Source: Dreissena polymorpha (lineage: Eukaryota > Mollusca > Bivalvia > Myida > Dreissenidae). Taken from it: a stretch of DNA of 64,000 nucleotides. Location of the stretch: NCBI RefSeq assembly GCF_020536995.1, contig NC_068355.1:5626711-5690710 (forward strand). The letters run 5' to 3'. Numbering within the stretch: position 1 is the stretch's first letter; each line of letters begins with the position of its first letter. Of the stretch, positions 22,911-33,569 are shown piece after piece. Under the pieces are notes generated by a model, which did not search any database, had not been told where the DNA came from, and saw only the letters and a program-made list of their open reading frames with translations. The position numbers and the translations under genes are program-made.

Positions 22911-23085
22911 ACACTAACTGTGTGACTGTCATTTTCGTTGTAAATGCAGTTTGATAATATAACAAAATATATCGAGACGTTGTCAAACGTCATGTGTTGA
23001 ATTTACGCCGAGTTGTTAATTTTTTACGTCGTTTTGACGTCGTTTTGATGTTACAAAGTGTAGTCGGACTTTTTGACGTTACGTC

Positions 23086-24075
23086 ACTGCCTATTTTATG
23101 CAGTGGAATCACAGAGCCTTTCGACCATCGCTTAGGGAAATATGCGTTTTCAAAAATCTTATTAAACAATGTATAAAAAACGTGAATCAATGCATTTACC
23201 GACAGTAAACATTTCGTTTATTAAACAATCAGGACCACCTGACCTGTTGGTTTTCAACTGGTTAATGGCTGCTGTTATTTCCGTAATAGCTATACATGTG
23301 TTTAATTCACTGAACATAATTTTAAATTCATCATTTTCGTACCTATCAATAAAATACATAATATCTTCATCAGGTGTAAAATACCTATCATCTGGATTAT
23401 TAACAGCTTTAAAATAATTTTCAAACATTTACATTGATATATTTGACTTTTTGATACCAGCAGATTCCTTTCACATATTCCAATTATACGAGCATTTTTG
23501 TGCCTGTTACTCAACAGTCTATTTGTTATTTTCTTTATCATAATTGTATCTACATTTTCTTATTGTCAACTTATAATCCGACCTAGATTTCACCATATTC
23601 ACTCTTGTGTTTTAATTTTGACTAATTCTATTCTGATTAAGACATCTGAAGAAAATATTCCTTTTCTCAAAACACTCCTCGTTAAACCATGGCTGTGAAC
23701 TTTCCGAGTTAACAACATAATTACTATTTTCTGTACATATATTTTTACAAAAGGTGAGGCAACATTGTCTAAAAAAGTTTCGAAATTATTTATACACACA
23801 TCTATATCATCACATGTCATGCTAGCCCTTATATTATTCGTCAAAACATCTAAGCTTTCTAAACATTCTTCACTCTCTAAATTTTCAATATAAGTATTTT
23901 TCAAGTCGGGCTTCCATACATATTTCTAGTTTACACTTTCAAACACTTTTGTATCACACCTATCACTTGTATTTTTACTGATTACTGAGTCTAATGTATA
24001 TGTTACGCTAATTAAACAGTGGTATGAGACAATATTTGGAACATCGATATCAAATATGGAAATATTCTTGAACAT
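23086..24075 (-). pseudogene. LINE endonuclease end, linker and RT start (5' piece of a split LINE)
   Basis: The minus strand, from about 24060 down, shows an endonuclease end (FDIDVPNIVSHHCLISVTY), a linker (TNNIRASMTCDDIDVCINNF, PWFNEECFEKRNIFFRC) and FENYFKAVNNPDDRYF. It then shows the RT start AAINQLKTNRSGGPDCLINE and FNKIFENAYFPKRWSKGSVI ending at PLHKIG (23090). There are frame breaks near 23190, 23430, 23600 and 23910. It is the upstream continuation of the pieces at 13682-14139 and 10942-12189. Confidence 0.85.
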
Positions 24076-24084
24076 AGCATATTT

Positions 24085-24612
24085 GCATTACAAATAGTCC
24101 ACCACGCTACATCCCCTATTGCTTACAAATGTATGTATGAATATCACTTTGTTATTAAATGTCCTTACTATGCTGATGTTAGGAATTCATTAATTCCAAA
24201 GTATTATAGATCTCGCCCAAATATGTTCAAGTTTATAGAACTACTTAATAATTCAAATAAAATAGTGCTAAGAAAACTAGCCATGTTTTGTTTAAAATGC
24301 GAGAAAATGCGAGAAAATGTCTTATATATGTAGGATAAATTATATATTTTTCACAAAAACAATATGCTTATAATTATGTTATACGTGTTGCAATTAATAA
24401 ACTACATTTTTACATTTTGTAATCGCTATGTAGTAACCTCATCCATGTGACATCCTCACTTAAACATTTATTTCATTCCTTTAAATTGATATTTCTTCGA
24501 AATGATGTATGTTTTGTATTTAATTTAACGAATGCGGTTATTGATTATGTATGTTTATGAAGAAGAGCTGTATATGCTTAAGTCGAAATAAACTATTCTG
24601 TTAAAAAAAACA
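24085..24612 (+). mobile_element. 5'-truncated LINE, C-terminal zinc-knuckle end and 3' UTR with poly-A
   Basis: The plus strand reads YEYHFVIKCPYYADVRNSLI and PKYYRSRPNMFKFIELL, and ends with a stop at 24331. The residues match the C-terminal region of the LINE type at 10942-12189. A ~260-bp 3' UTR follows, with AAATAAACTATTCTG and an A-rich tail at about 24603. It lies head-to-head with the 5' end of the split minus-strand LINE. Confidence 0.8.
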
Positions 24613-24854
24613 AAAACAAAAATGATAGTAAGATTTATTGATATGTTTCGTGAACAATATATCCGATAAAAAAATAATAATCCTGGCAACGGATTTTAAA
24701 TGGTCGGTATCTAAACAAAAGCATAATCGCCAAGACCGTAGCATCAGTTCGGAGCGTTATGACCGCGAGCAACTTTCGTACAAAGTCATTCCTTATTTAA
24801 TTTCATTTGTAAACCCATTTTTTCTATCGTATACAGAATTTTATTCTCGTAATA

Positions 24855-25552
24855 CCTCAGTCACAAATAGACACCGATCACCGTCCGATCAGCGGCCGAC
24901 GTATTTTTCCGCTCATCGCGCTAGCGACCGGCCGATGATCGCACAGAAACCGGGCCAATTTGTAGAATCGGGCGGCGTCCGGATTAATTTTATGTATCAC
25001 TTAAAATTTAACCCGACGTCGGGCCCGGGAAGGAATCGAGTTGATATCGAAACAAGATCGGACGATCAACGCACGGGTATCGCCCGTCGATCGCCCGACA
25101 ACGGATTCATTGAACGTGTATCGGCAAAAGTAAAGGTATTTCCCATTTGCATATACATCGGCCGGCGACCGTTTGATTGCCGGAGGGCCTCCGCATGATG
25201 CCCGACGGACGCCGGACGATGCTCGTTATAATACACATACAATGAATCCGATGTCGGGCGCACGCCGGTCGATAACCGTTGTCGGGTAAAACAAACTGTG
25301 ATATAAAAAATTAATCCGGACGCCGCCCGATGCTACAAAATGACCCGATGTACGTGCGATTATCGGCCGGCGCATGCCCGATGAGCGGGAAAAAAACGTC
25401 GGCCGCTGATCGGACGGTGATCGGTGTCTATTTGTGACTGAGGTTTTAAACTTTGTCACTCATCGGACGGCGGACGGCTCCGACGTGTCCAGTCTTCCCG
25501 ATGCCTGGAGATCGGACACATCGGCCGGCGACCGGGTTATTTGTGACTGAGG
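24855..25552. mobile_element. GC-rich fold-back element with long inverted arms
   Basis: CCTCAGTCACAAATAGACAC at 24855 is mirrored exactly at 25443 over more than 45 bases, and partial pairing continues inward for roughly 170 bases. A further copy of the same terminus ends at 25552 (TTTGTGACTGAGG), so the right end is doubled. The stretch is far richer in GC and CG dinucleotides (GGCCG, CGATCGG blocks) than its neighbours. The 186-codon open frame across it is an artefact of this composition. Confidence 0.8.
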
Positions 25553-25559
25553 CATAAGC

Positions 25560-26270
25560 AAGATGTAGTTTTAAAAACTGAACTCCTAATATAAACGTTA
25601 CAAATCTGTATAAAGTACGACCATGTTTACCGTAAATATAGATTCTAAAACGGTATGATATTTGCAAAAGTTAAAGTTATAACACGCCGGGCTGCCCAAA
25701 TTAGAAGTTAAACTTCATATATATTTATATATCTGAAAACTACGAAATGTAGGCTTTCTAATGATATATAATTTGTCAAAATCGGCCGAGATATAAAAGT
25801 AAAATTAGAAAAAAGACGTTAGTGGGTACATCAAAATGTATAACCTAGGCGCTTCGATGTACGCTAATCGATAGCTACTGGTTACGTAACAAAGTATCGA
25901 CAAGGTTAAACGCGCGTGGGTAAAACATAAAATGTGTTTTTCTCGTGTTTAACTCGCTATACACCCATTAATAACAACGGAAATATACTAAAAGTTATAT
26001 TTTTTTGAAAGAGGAATTAATAAGCAACAAGATAACGTATAAACCAATAAAATCGGATGATTAGTTTTTGCATAAATTTGAAATGACTGCAGTAAGGGTC
26101 AAATACTCGTTTCACCTCCTGTCAATAACGCTCCGTGGTAAGAACACAACAATTTCCTATGGATTAATATTTTACAAGAACGGTCCATCCGTGTATTTTA
26201 CGTTGCTTAAAGGAACTCCCTGCAACAAATAAAAATAAAATAATCATAAATAACAAACATGTGTATACCA
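25560..26270. other. AT-rich DNA, no gene seen
   Basis: No coding sequence or repeat was recognised. Confidence 0.4.
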
Positions 26271-26274
26271 ATTA

Positions 26275-26700
26275 GGGATGCAAGAAGTTACAGAAATTAT
26301 TAACCGGTTAAATTTGTGCCTTAACCCGTTAGTAACCGGTTAACCGAAACACCCTTAGTAGTTAAAAGTATACGTAAACAATGCCATACCGCTCGTACCT
26401 TTACTCTCTATAGAAACGAAAGTAATGTGTGATCGCTTGCCTTGATACCATGTCTTTTTCTAAATAAAATGTATTGTAACATTTATTTTAATAATTTTGT
26501 AAATGTTTGCTACATATTGTATTTATTTTTCCTGCGTAAAAGAATATGACAAAACATCAAATAAGCCACCCAATGTCTGAACTGAATTTTATCACGAGCT
26601 TGATAAACGTATCAATTGCGTCTTCGCTTAAAGCCCCTACTCACCGCAGTTCGCTATTGAAATTTTCGCGAAACATATGTGACCGAGTGCTCACAGCTCG
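26275..26700. mobile_element. Truncated, internally deleted hAT relative
   Basis: The left end TAGGGATGCAAGAAGTTA and the AACCGGTTAA subterminal blocks match the element at 12190. Shared interior blocks include CATACCGCTCG, TTTATTTTAATAATTTTGTA and CTCACCGCAGTTCGCTA. The stretch between is much shorter than in the other copy, and the right terminus was not found. Confidence 0.8.
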
Positions 26701-26837
26701 TTATCTAAATTGATCAAGAAAAATCACTGCATCAGCTTGAACCGCGTATGGTGGAGTATTTAAGTTTCTAAATTTTAATTTAAATATCGTAAGGGAAGAT
26801 GTCCAGTCAAAATTAATAACTGGCATGCAATATATGT

Positions 26838-29172
26838 CGTGTGTCGAGCTGTGTAATGTTGCCTGTTGTGTGACTTTGAGTGAATGTCAAGTTGTGTGAT
26901 GCTGAGTGTCGTGACGCGAATGCGTGGTGTTGAGTCTCATGTATCGAGTTGTTTTATGTTGAGTGTTGTGTTTCGAGCTTTGTCGTGTTAAGTGTCGTGT
27001 GTAGAGCTGTGTGGTGTTGAGTGTCATGTGTAGAGCTGTGTGGTATTGAGTGTCGTGTGCAGAGCTGTGTTGTGTTGAGTGTCGTGTGTAGAGCTGTGTG
27101 GTGTTGAGTGTCGTGTGTAGAGCTTTGTGGTTTTGAGTGTCGTGTGCAGAGCTGTGTTGTGGTGTGTGTCTTTTGTAGAGCTGTGTGGTGTTGCGTGTCG
27201 TGTGTAGAGCTATGTGGTGTTGAGTGTCGTGTGTAGAGCTGTGTGGTGTTGAGTGTCGTGTGTAGAGCTGTGTGGTGTTGAGTGTCGTGTGTAGAGCTTT
27301 GTTGTGGTCAGTGTCTTGTGCAGAGCTGTGTTGTGTTGAGTGTCGTGTGTAGAGCTGTGTGGTGTTCAGTGTCGTGTGTAGAGCTGTGTGGTGTTGACTG
27401 TCGTGTTTAGAGCTGTGTGGTGTTGAGTGTCTTGTGTAGAGCAGTGTGGTGTTGAGTGTCGTGCGTAGAGCTGTGTTGTGGTGAGTGTCTTGTGCAGAGC
27501 TGTGTTGTGTTGAGTGTCTTGTGTAGAGCTGTGTGGTGTTGAGTGTCGTGTGTAGAGCTGTGTGGTGTTGAGTGTCGTTTGTAGAGCTGTGTGGTGTTGA
27601 GTGTCGTGTGTAGAGCTGTGTGATGTCGAGTGTCGTGTGTATAGCTGTGTGGTGTTGAGTGTCATGTGTATAGCTGTGTGGTTTCTTGTGTCGAGCTGTG
27701 TGGTGTTGAGTGTTGTGTGCCGAGGTGTGTGGTGTTGAATATCGTGTGTCGAATATAATTTGTGCCATTAACTGCATCCGTGTCGTGTGTTGAGCCGTGT
27801 GTTTTTGAGTGTCGTGTGTAGAGCTTTGTGGTATTGAGTGTCTTGTGTGGAGCTTTGTGGTGTTGAGTGTCTTGTGGAGAGCTTTGTAGTGCTGAGTGTC
27901 ATGTGTAGAGCTGTGTGGTGTTGAGTGTCGTGTGTAGAGCTTTGTGGTATTGAGTGTCTTGTGTAGAGCTTTGTGGTGTTGAGTGTCGTGTGTAGAGCTT
28001 TGTGGTGTTGAGTGTCGAGTGTAGAGCTTTGTGGTGTTGAGTGTCGTGTGTAGAGCAATGTATTGGTGTGTGTCTTTTGCAGAGTTGTTTGGTGTTGAGT
28101 GTCTTGTGTAGAGCAGTGTGGTGTTAAGTGTAGTGTGTAGAGCTGTGTGATGTTTAGCGTCGTGTGTAGAGCAGCGTGGTGTTGAGTGGCGTGTGAAGAG
28201 CTGTGCCGTGATGAGTATCTTGCGTAGAGCTTTGTGATATAGTGTTGTGTGTAGAGCCGTGTGGTGTTGAGTGTCGTGTGTAGAGCAGTGTGGTGTTTAG
28301 TGTCGTGTGTAGAGCTGTGTGGTGATGAGTGTCGTGTGAAGAGCTGTGTGGTGATGAGTGTCGTGTGTCGAGCTGTGTGTTTTTGAGTGTCGTGTGTAGA
28401 GCTTTATTGTGTTGAGTGTCGTGTGTAGTGCTTTGTGGTATTGAGTGTCTTGTGTAGAGCTTTGTGCTGTTGAGTGTTTTGTGGAGAGCTTTGTGGTGTT
28501 GAGTGTCGTGTGTAGAGCTGTGTGGTATTGAGTGTCTTGTGTAGAGCTTTTTGTGTTGAGTGTCTTGTGTAGAGCAGTGTGATGTTGAGTATGTTGTGTA
28601 GAGCTTTGTGATATAGAGTGTCGTGTGTAAGGCTGTGTGATGTTTAGTGTCGTGTGTAGAGCTGTGTGGTGTTTAGGGTCGTGTGTAGAGCAGTGTGGTG
28701 TTTAGTGTCGTGTGTAAAGCTGTGTGATGTTTGTGTCGTGTGTAGAGCTGTGTGATGTTTAACGTCGTGTGTAGAGCAGTATGGTGTTTAGTGGCGTGTG
28801 TAGAGCAGTGTGGTGTTGAGTGTCTTGTGTAGAGCTTTGTGGTGTTGAGTGTCGTGTGTAGAGCTGTGTGGTGTTGAGTGTCGTGTGTAGAGCTGTGTGG
28901 TGTTGAATGTCGTTTGTAGAGCTTTGTGGTGTTTAGTGTCGTGTGTAGAGCTGTGTGGTGTTGAATGTCGTTTGTAGAGCTTTGTGGTGTTGAGTGTCGT
29001 GTGTATTGCTATGCGGTGTTGAGTGTCGTATGTAGAGCAGTGTGGTGTTTAGTGTCGTGTGTAGATCAGTGTGGTGATGAGTGTTGTGTGTAGAGCAGTG
29101 TGGTTTCTTGTGTCGAGCTGTGTGGTGTTGAGTGTTGTGTGCCGAGGTGTGTGGTGTTGAATATCGTGTGTC
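26838..29172. repeat. 29-bp minisatellite, 2.3 kb, with a 1.42 kb internal duplication
   Basis: The unit contains GTGTCGTGTGTAGAGCTGTG followed by TGGTGTTGA, about 80 degenerate copies. A non-repeat boundary block (AATATAATTTGTGCCATTAA) occurs both at 27751-27776 and at the right edge (29170-29196), each preceded by the same ~70-bp variant string. The array is therefore two large blocks offset by 1422 bp. Because 29 is not a multiple of 3, the minus strand yields long Thr/His/Ser-rich open frames with a 29-residue period; these are artefacts. Confidence 0.95.
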
Positions 29173-29199
29173 AAATATAATTTGTGCCATTAACTGCTT

Positions 29200-29821
29200 T
29201 CCATACATATTCTATATTCATTTATTTATTTCATTATTTCCAGACAAAAGCTTTAAGTCATTTTATCGTTTTCAGACGCAGACCAACAAGAAGCGCGCAG
29301 TACATTTAGATCATTGTACGCTTTAAAATGTGTTTAGTGTTTAATCATTTTCTTCTTGATCGGTAACTACATTTTTGTTTTATTAAAAAATATTTATAAA
29401 TACTACTTGTACTCGGTTTTACAAGAATTTTAAACTGATCTATCCGGCGTTTCCATTCATCATGAAGCTACTGTCAGAAAAAGATATGATATAATGTTTT
29501 GTCGTGTTGAATATTCAGAAAACCAGATCATATAGTTCCGGAAATATTCAACGCGATTCATATCATCAAAGGTTTTCTATTCTGCCGTTCAAAAATGTGT
29601 TTTATGTATACGGGTTTAGTCATTTGTTCCGTTTATGCAAACCAATAAGTGTTTGTGTCTGTGTGCGTTTACCTTCGCCTTATCTTCTAAAACAAATATG
29701 TTTTAACCACGGTAACCAGAAATGTGCCGAGGCATTCCATACCATAATGGCCAACCATACTTATATTTTACCCACAGTTGTTTCACTTGAATAAAATCAA
29801 TCAGAGCAAAGTCATTTCAAA
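29200..29821 (+). promoter_or_regulatory. Upstream region of the methyltransferase gene
   Basis: No coding sequence is supported here. This stretch should hold the promoter and 5' leader, but I see no clear TATA box in a suitable place, so its role rests on position alone. Confidence 0.3.
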
Positions 29822-30742
29822 ATGTTTCGACAAAGAGGATGCATTGTGTTTGGTCTTGTGACGAGCGTTGTGGCCGTGTATATATTGCTTTATGGGTATA
29901 AAAGCGCGCTTTCTGGACAAGCAAACATTGATTTTGAAAATAAAATTAAGAATATTTCTTATTTACCACAATTGTCTTCATTTATATTTGGCGAAGAACA
30001 AAGTAAAACCACCGTTGCTAATACTTCTACTGCTCTTCGAAACATTCGGCTATTCGAAGGGACAGGTAGATACAATCTGAATAACAAAAACGGAAATCGC
30101 GGGGATGGCTCCTGGTCCGAGTTTGGGCAGGACAAGCGGGTCGACGACCTACTTAAGCAGCGCCGTGACGGTTTCTTCGTCGAATTGGGTGGCTACAACG
30201 GGGAAACATCTTCGAATACGCTCTTCTTTGAGAAGTATAGAGGGTGGTCCGGAATTCTTATTGAAGCCGACCCAACTTCGTACGGCGTCATGGTAACAAA
30301 GGATCGGAAATGCTTCATGTTGAACAGCTGCGTCAGCAACAAATACCGCGCCATGGACTTCACTATTGCAGATCAGTTGACGAGCTCGAACGTTTCCATG
30401 ACGAAAGAGCATCGGCAGCGCATTTCCAACGTACAGTCAATGGCCGTCATTACGGTGCAGTGCCATTCTTTCCAAGATATCATGGCTTCTCTTGGACGCG
30501 ACCACGTGGACTACTTTTCCCTTGACGTCGAAGGAGGGGAAATTCAAATTTTGGAATCGATTGATTGGTCTAAAATCACGATCGATGTGTTTTCCATCGA
30601 GACATTCCAATTTAGAAACGAGATTTTGGCCGTCATGCGCAGTAAGGGTTACGAAACCATTGGAAAATTTTACTATGATGACTTCTTTGTGAAAAGGTTT
30701 GTCCATTATCTTTACTCATACAACAATGAATTACTTATGTAA
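29822..30742 (+). CDS. FkbM-family methyltransferase, type II membrane protein, intronless
   Basis: The 306-residue protein starts with a short cytoplasmic tail, one membrane anchor (about residues 7-26, rich in Val/Leu/Ile/Tyr), a variable stem, and an FkbM-type SAM-dependent methyltransferase domain (about 95-290). Visible motifs are FVELGGYNGETSSNT (119-133, SAM-binding loop), IEADP (147-151, acidic residue that would hold the ribose) and DYFSLDVEGGEIQILES (230-246). The anchor and the missing signal peptide suggest a Golgi or ER lumenal domain; the substrate is unknown, though bacterial relatives methylate hydroxyl groups of small molecules or sugars. The frame is open from ATG to TAA with no intron and higher GC than the surroundings, which argues for a working gene. 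Being intronless, it may descend from a retrocopy. Other FkbM-like proteins in animals include the Star-type cargo factors. Confidence 0.9.
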   Translation: MFRQRGCIVFGLVTSVVAVYILLYGYKSALSGQANIDFENKIKNISYLPQLSSFIFGEEQSKTTVANTSTALRNIRLFEGTGRYNLNNKNGNRGDGSWSEFGQDKRVDDLLKQRRDGFFVELGGYNGETSSNTLFFEKYRGWSGILIEADPTSYGVMVTKDRKCFMLNSCVSNKYRAMDFTIADQLTSSNVSMTKEHRQRISNVQSMAVITVQCHSFQDIMASLGRDHVDYFSLDVEGGEIQILESIDWSKITIDVFSIETFQFRNEILAVMRSKGYETIGKFYYDDFFVKRFVHYLYSYNNELLM

Positions 30743-30744
30743 TA

Positions 30745-33565
30745 ATGTGAATATCTTGTTGAGGAGCTACGCCTCTTTGAAGAATATTGGGAATATAGCA
30801 ATATAAACAAACTACGTTATTTTAACGACACCACTTCGTATACATGTATTTAATTTCTTGAATTATTTATATACCTCCTACTTCACCGCAAAACATGCTC
30901 TTCGTATTTACAATCTTATGGTTTATGACAGATAAACAACTGGAGAGTAAAAAAAAAGAATAACGACAATAGAATTTGATTAAATTTCAAGCTGTAGTGT
31001 TCTATTGTACACTAATGATTAACTCCTTTATGTCTTCAATGCATGTATATTGTTGGGAAAGACCTATTAGTATGTGCCGATTCGTCCATAGGACACATTC
31101 ACGAAATTTTGTTTGGTTTTGTAGAACAAGAAACCGACACAATTTAGGAGTACATTATTCCATTCATGATTAAAACGTGTTAAAAAGTTTTTTTCGTAAT
31201 GTCAGTTTTTGTTAACGTCAAAAACCGCTCACTTATTACCAACGTTATGACAAATTCCCCTTAAATTGTGTCTGGTAAGTCTCTGTATGGTTATTAAAAC
31301 AGTTTTAAATTTACGGATATTTTATTTATATTTTAGAAAAAATTCCAACAACACAGTGTCAATCATGCGGATATAACAGTGACGGAATCTGAAGCATGAG
31401 TTTCGACGATGGGAAGATTGATACATGTTTTGTTTTGTTTTTAATTTGCCGTTTTAAAACCAAATTGGGAACAACAATAATACTCGCAATTGAATTACAA
31501 AGTAAACGTTATTCGATATTTTGATTGACATTATTTAACGGAAACCAACTTGTTATAATTATGCAGTTTACTTTAGTCGAGTTTTACTGTGTCAACATTA
31601 TTTGCATTTCCCGTTTACGTAACTGCTTACTTTTTTATTGTTGCTTTTTATGTAGTACATTGTCTATGGATATAACATTTTACGTTCCAATAAAATCTCT
31701 TGGCACCCACGGGATTTGGCTTACTGTAAAAAAAATTAAATCAAAATTAATTCGCATGTCGAACCACTTTAAAATTCAGTTTCCATCAAAGTAGCTGGAA
31801 ATTAGGTGGTTTTTTTTGTCGCCAAACAGATTTATAAAGTCGCTGCTCATATAAGGTTTCGGTCTTCTCCAGATGGAATCCATGTTTTCCCAACATGATC
31901 ACAAAAAACGCAAATTTCAAATTTCTCCACAAGAAAAAGTTTTATAGAGAAACCCTGCTGAGAGGTTATGGCAGACATGTTTAAGTTTGTATAAATCCTT
32001 TAGTTATGGTAGTGACTTGCAAATTAAAACAGTTGTTCTCCCCTAAATGCCTGAACATGACCCATTTCGCCCGATCTTCAACTTCAGGGAGCGACATTTC
32101 GCTCATTTTTCGGCGTTAGCTGTATACGCCAGCTTTTCACCTTACCTGACCTTTGTAACTGTCCAATAAAATTCAAATAGAATTTCCCGCGGCTAGTTCA
32201 GAATGAATACACTTCAGTTATCCCATAGGCTGATATGAGCATACCATCAGAACATTGGAAACATGTCCGCGTCTTTGTAACACTGTTTTAGTGCGTGTTC
32301 AGCATGAAACAATTTTATCTCTAATGAAAAGGCTTAAAAGATAGAACAATTTTACACTCAATCTCGACATCAATACAGTTTGTGCGTCCACCTTTTATTT
32401 TCAGAGGCAACAGCGTTTTTACTTAAAGGCTATGTTCTCATTTTAGTACTGACTTTCATATTCCTATCAACATGTTAACATGTAAAAGAATAAAAAGCAG
32501 TGGAAGCGTGGCCTCACTTTAATGCATTGCATTTCAACCCGCGAGTTATCAGGGTTTATTTACAGGTCATCGCTGCGTCCGAAGACGCTTATGTGCTGAC
32601 CTGAGTTCGCGGCCAGTTTGTTATATAATATAGACCCTATCCGTGAACTAGGTGAACTGAGATTTTCTTTAGACCACAAAAGATGTTAAATGAAGATATT
32701 CGGCGATATAATTATGGTATGTCAATAATAGAGTCTTTATGTGTTTTTAACAATACCATGATAAATATTATTTTTAATTAATTTAACAAGAATTATTCCA
32801 CCATATTGCCTAATGTATTAAGCATGAGCGCGATGATTCTCGATACTGTTAATAATCGAATCAAAAAGCAATGCCCGACAAACCACTAAAACAGGTTTGT
32901 TCGAAGAACGCGCGTATAAATATTTAAAATATGTACGGATACTTCGCGTGTAGCCGGTTGACTCATATGTTTAAATTTCACTTCCATTCTTCATTTGGTT
33001 TTCTGTTTTGTATCTATAGGTTTATGACCAGCAATTTGTCATTATGTAAAATAAGCCGCGAAAACTCCGCGTAACATCCCGTATTGCGTGTGATCCAGCT
33101 AAGAACTGCACAGAAAAAGACATTCGCTATCCTTGGTCTCATTTTTTTAACTCTTTACCTTTCACAAACTCAAACCACAATCAACGCCGTATATCTTTTT
33201 TAAAGATATTTCTTGTTTAAGAATATTTGTCAGGATGTTTTCTACGTGTAGGCCAATACTTTTGTTATCAATGATTAAACACACTTGTTTCAAATTGAAC
33301 TTGGAAAATTTTGATTTTTCCAATTTACTACCCCATGAGGTTCATGGTAAAATACCGAACACTGCTCCAATGGTTGTACACATCTCACAAGGTTTCGGGT
33401 TTCCTGGGGTGGACCGGTTTGTTGTTCTCACAATCCGAATCTGATACGTTTATTCGCTTTGTAGCAGAACGAAACATGGTGTCTTGTGAACACATTTGCA
33501 CATATTAAAACGTAGGAATTTATAAAATTATCCAGTTAGCCTTTGATCGTGCGAACAAATATTAT
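30745..33565. other. Intergenic DNA, no gene seen
   Basis: No coding sequence is supported. A slightly GC-richer stretch at 32040-32620 (CCCATTTCGCCCGATCTTCA, GGGAGCGACATTTCGC) may be an old dispersed repeat or part of an untranslated region. The methyltransferase 3' end lies here, but no clear AATAAA was found close to the stop. Confidence 0.4.
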
Positions 33566-33569
33566 TATG

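Larger units (their letters stand above)
14140..23085. mobile_element. 8.9 kb TIR-bounded element inserted in a LINE, 4-bp target duplication ACTG
   Basis: The minus-strand LINE stops at 23090 (LHKIG) and resumes at 14139 (SINNVDNYRG). ACTG occurs on both sides (14136-14139 and 23086-23089), and removing one copy leaves the LINE continuous and in frame. The two inner ends are inverted repeats sharing a perfect core TAACGTCAAAAAGTCCG (14142-14158 and its complement at 23067-23083). On the right, several further GACGTCAAAA/ACGTC blocks follow the terminus, a subterminal repeat pattern typical of transposase binding sites. Inside lie an exon-like coding end (22449-22910), inverted arms, SINEs, MITEs and a 140-bp array. 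A 4-bp duplication fits several DNA-transposon groups, but none was identified. A non-transposon explanation (two LINE scraps with chance ends) is unlikely given the frame continuity. Confidence 0.75.

Noticed and set aside
14140-23085. A capsid-bearing virus-like element (Polinton type)
   Set aside because: The segment has a 4-bp, not 6-bp, duplication and short terminal repeats, and no polymerase, integrase or capsid-like sequence was recognised.
24638-25198. 186-codon open frame, Arg/Pro-rich
   Set aside because: Runs through the GC-rich fold-back element; openness follows from low AT content.
26838-29172. Possible CRISPR-like array
   Set aside because: Head-to-tail repeats with no spacers, in a eukaryotic setting; it is a minisatellite. 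The same holds for 50739-56356.
26887-29208. Thr/His-rich open frames up to 296 codons on the minus strand
   Set aside because: Translations of the 29-bp minisatellite; no start context, domain or codon bias.
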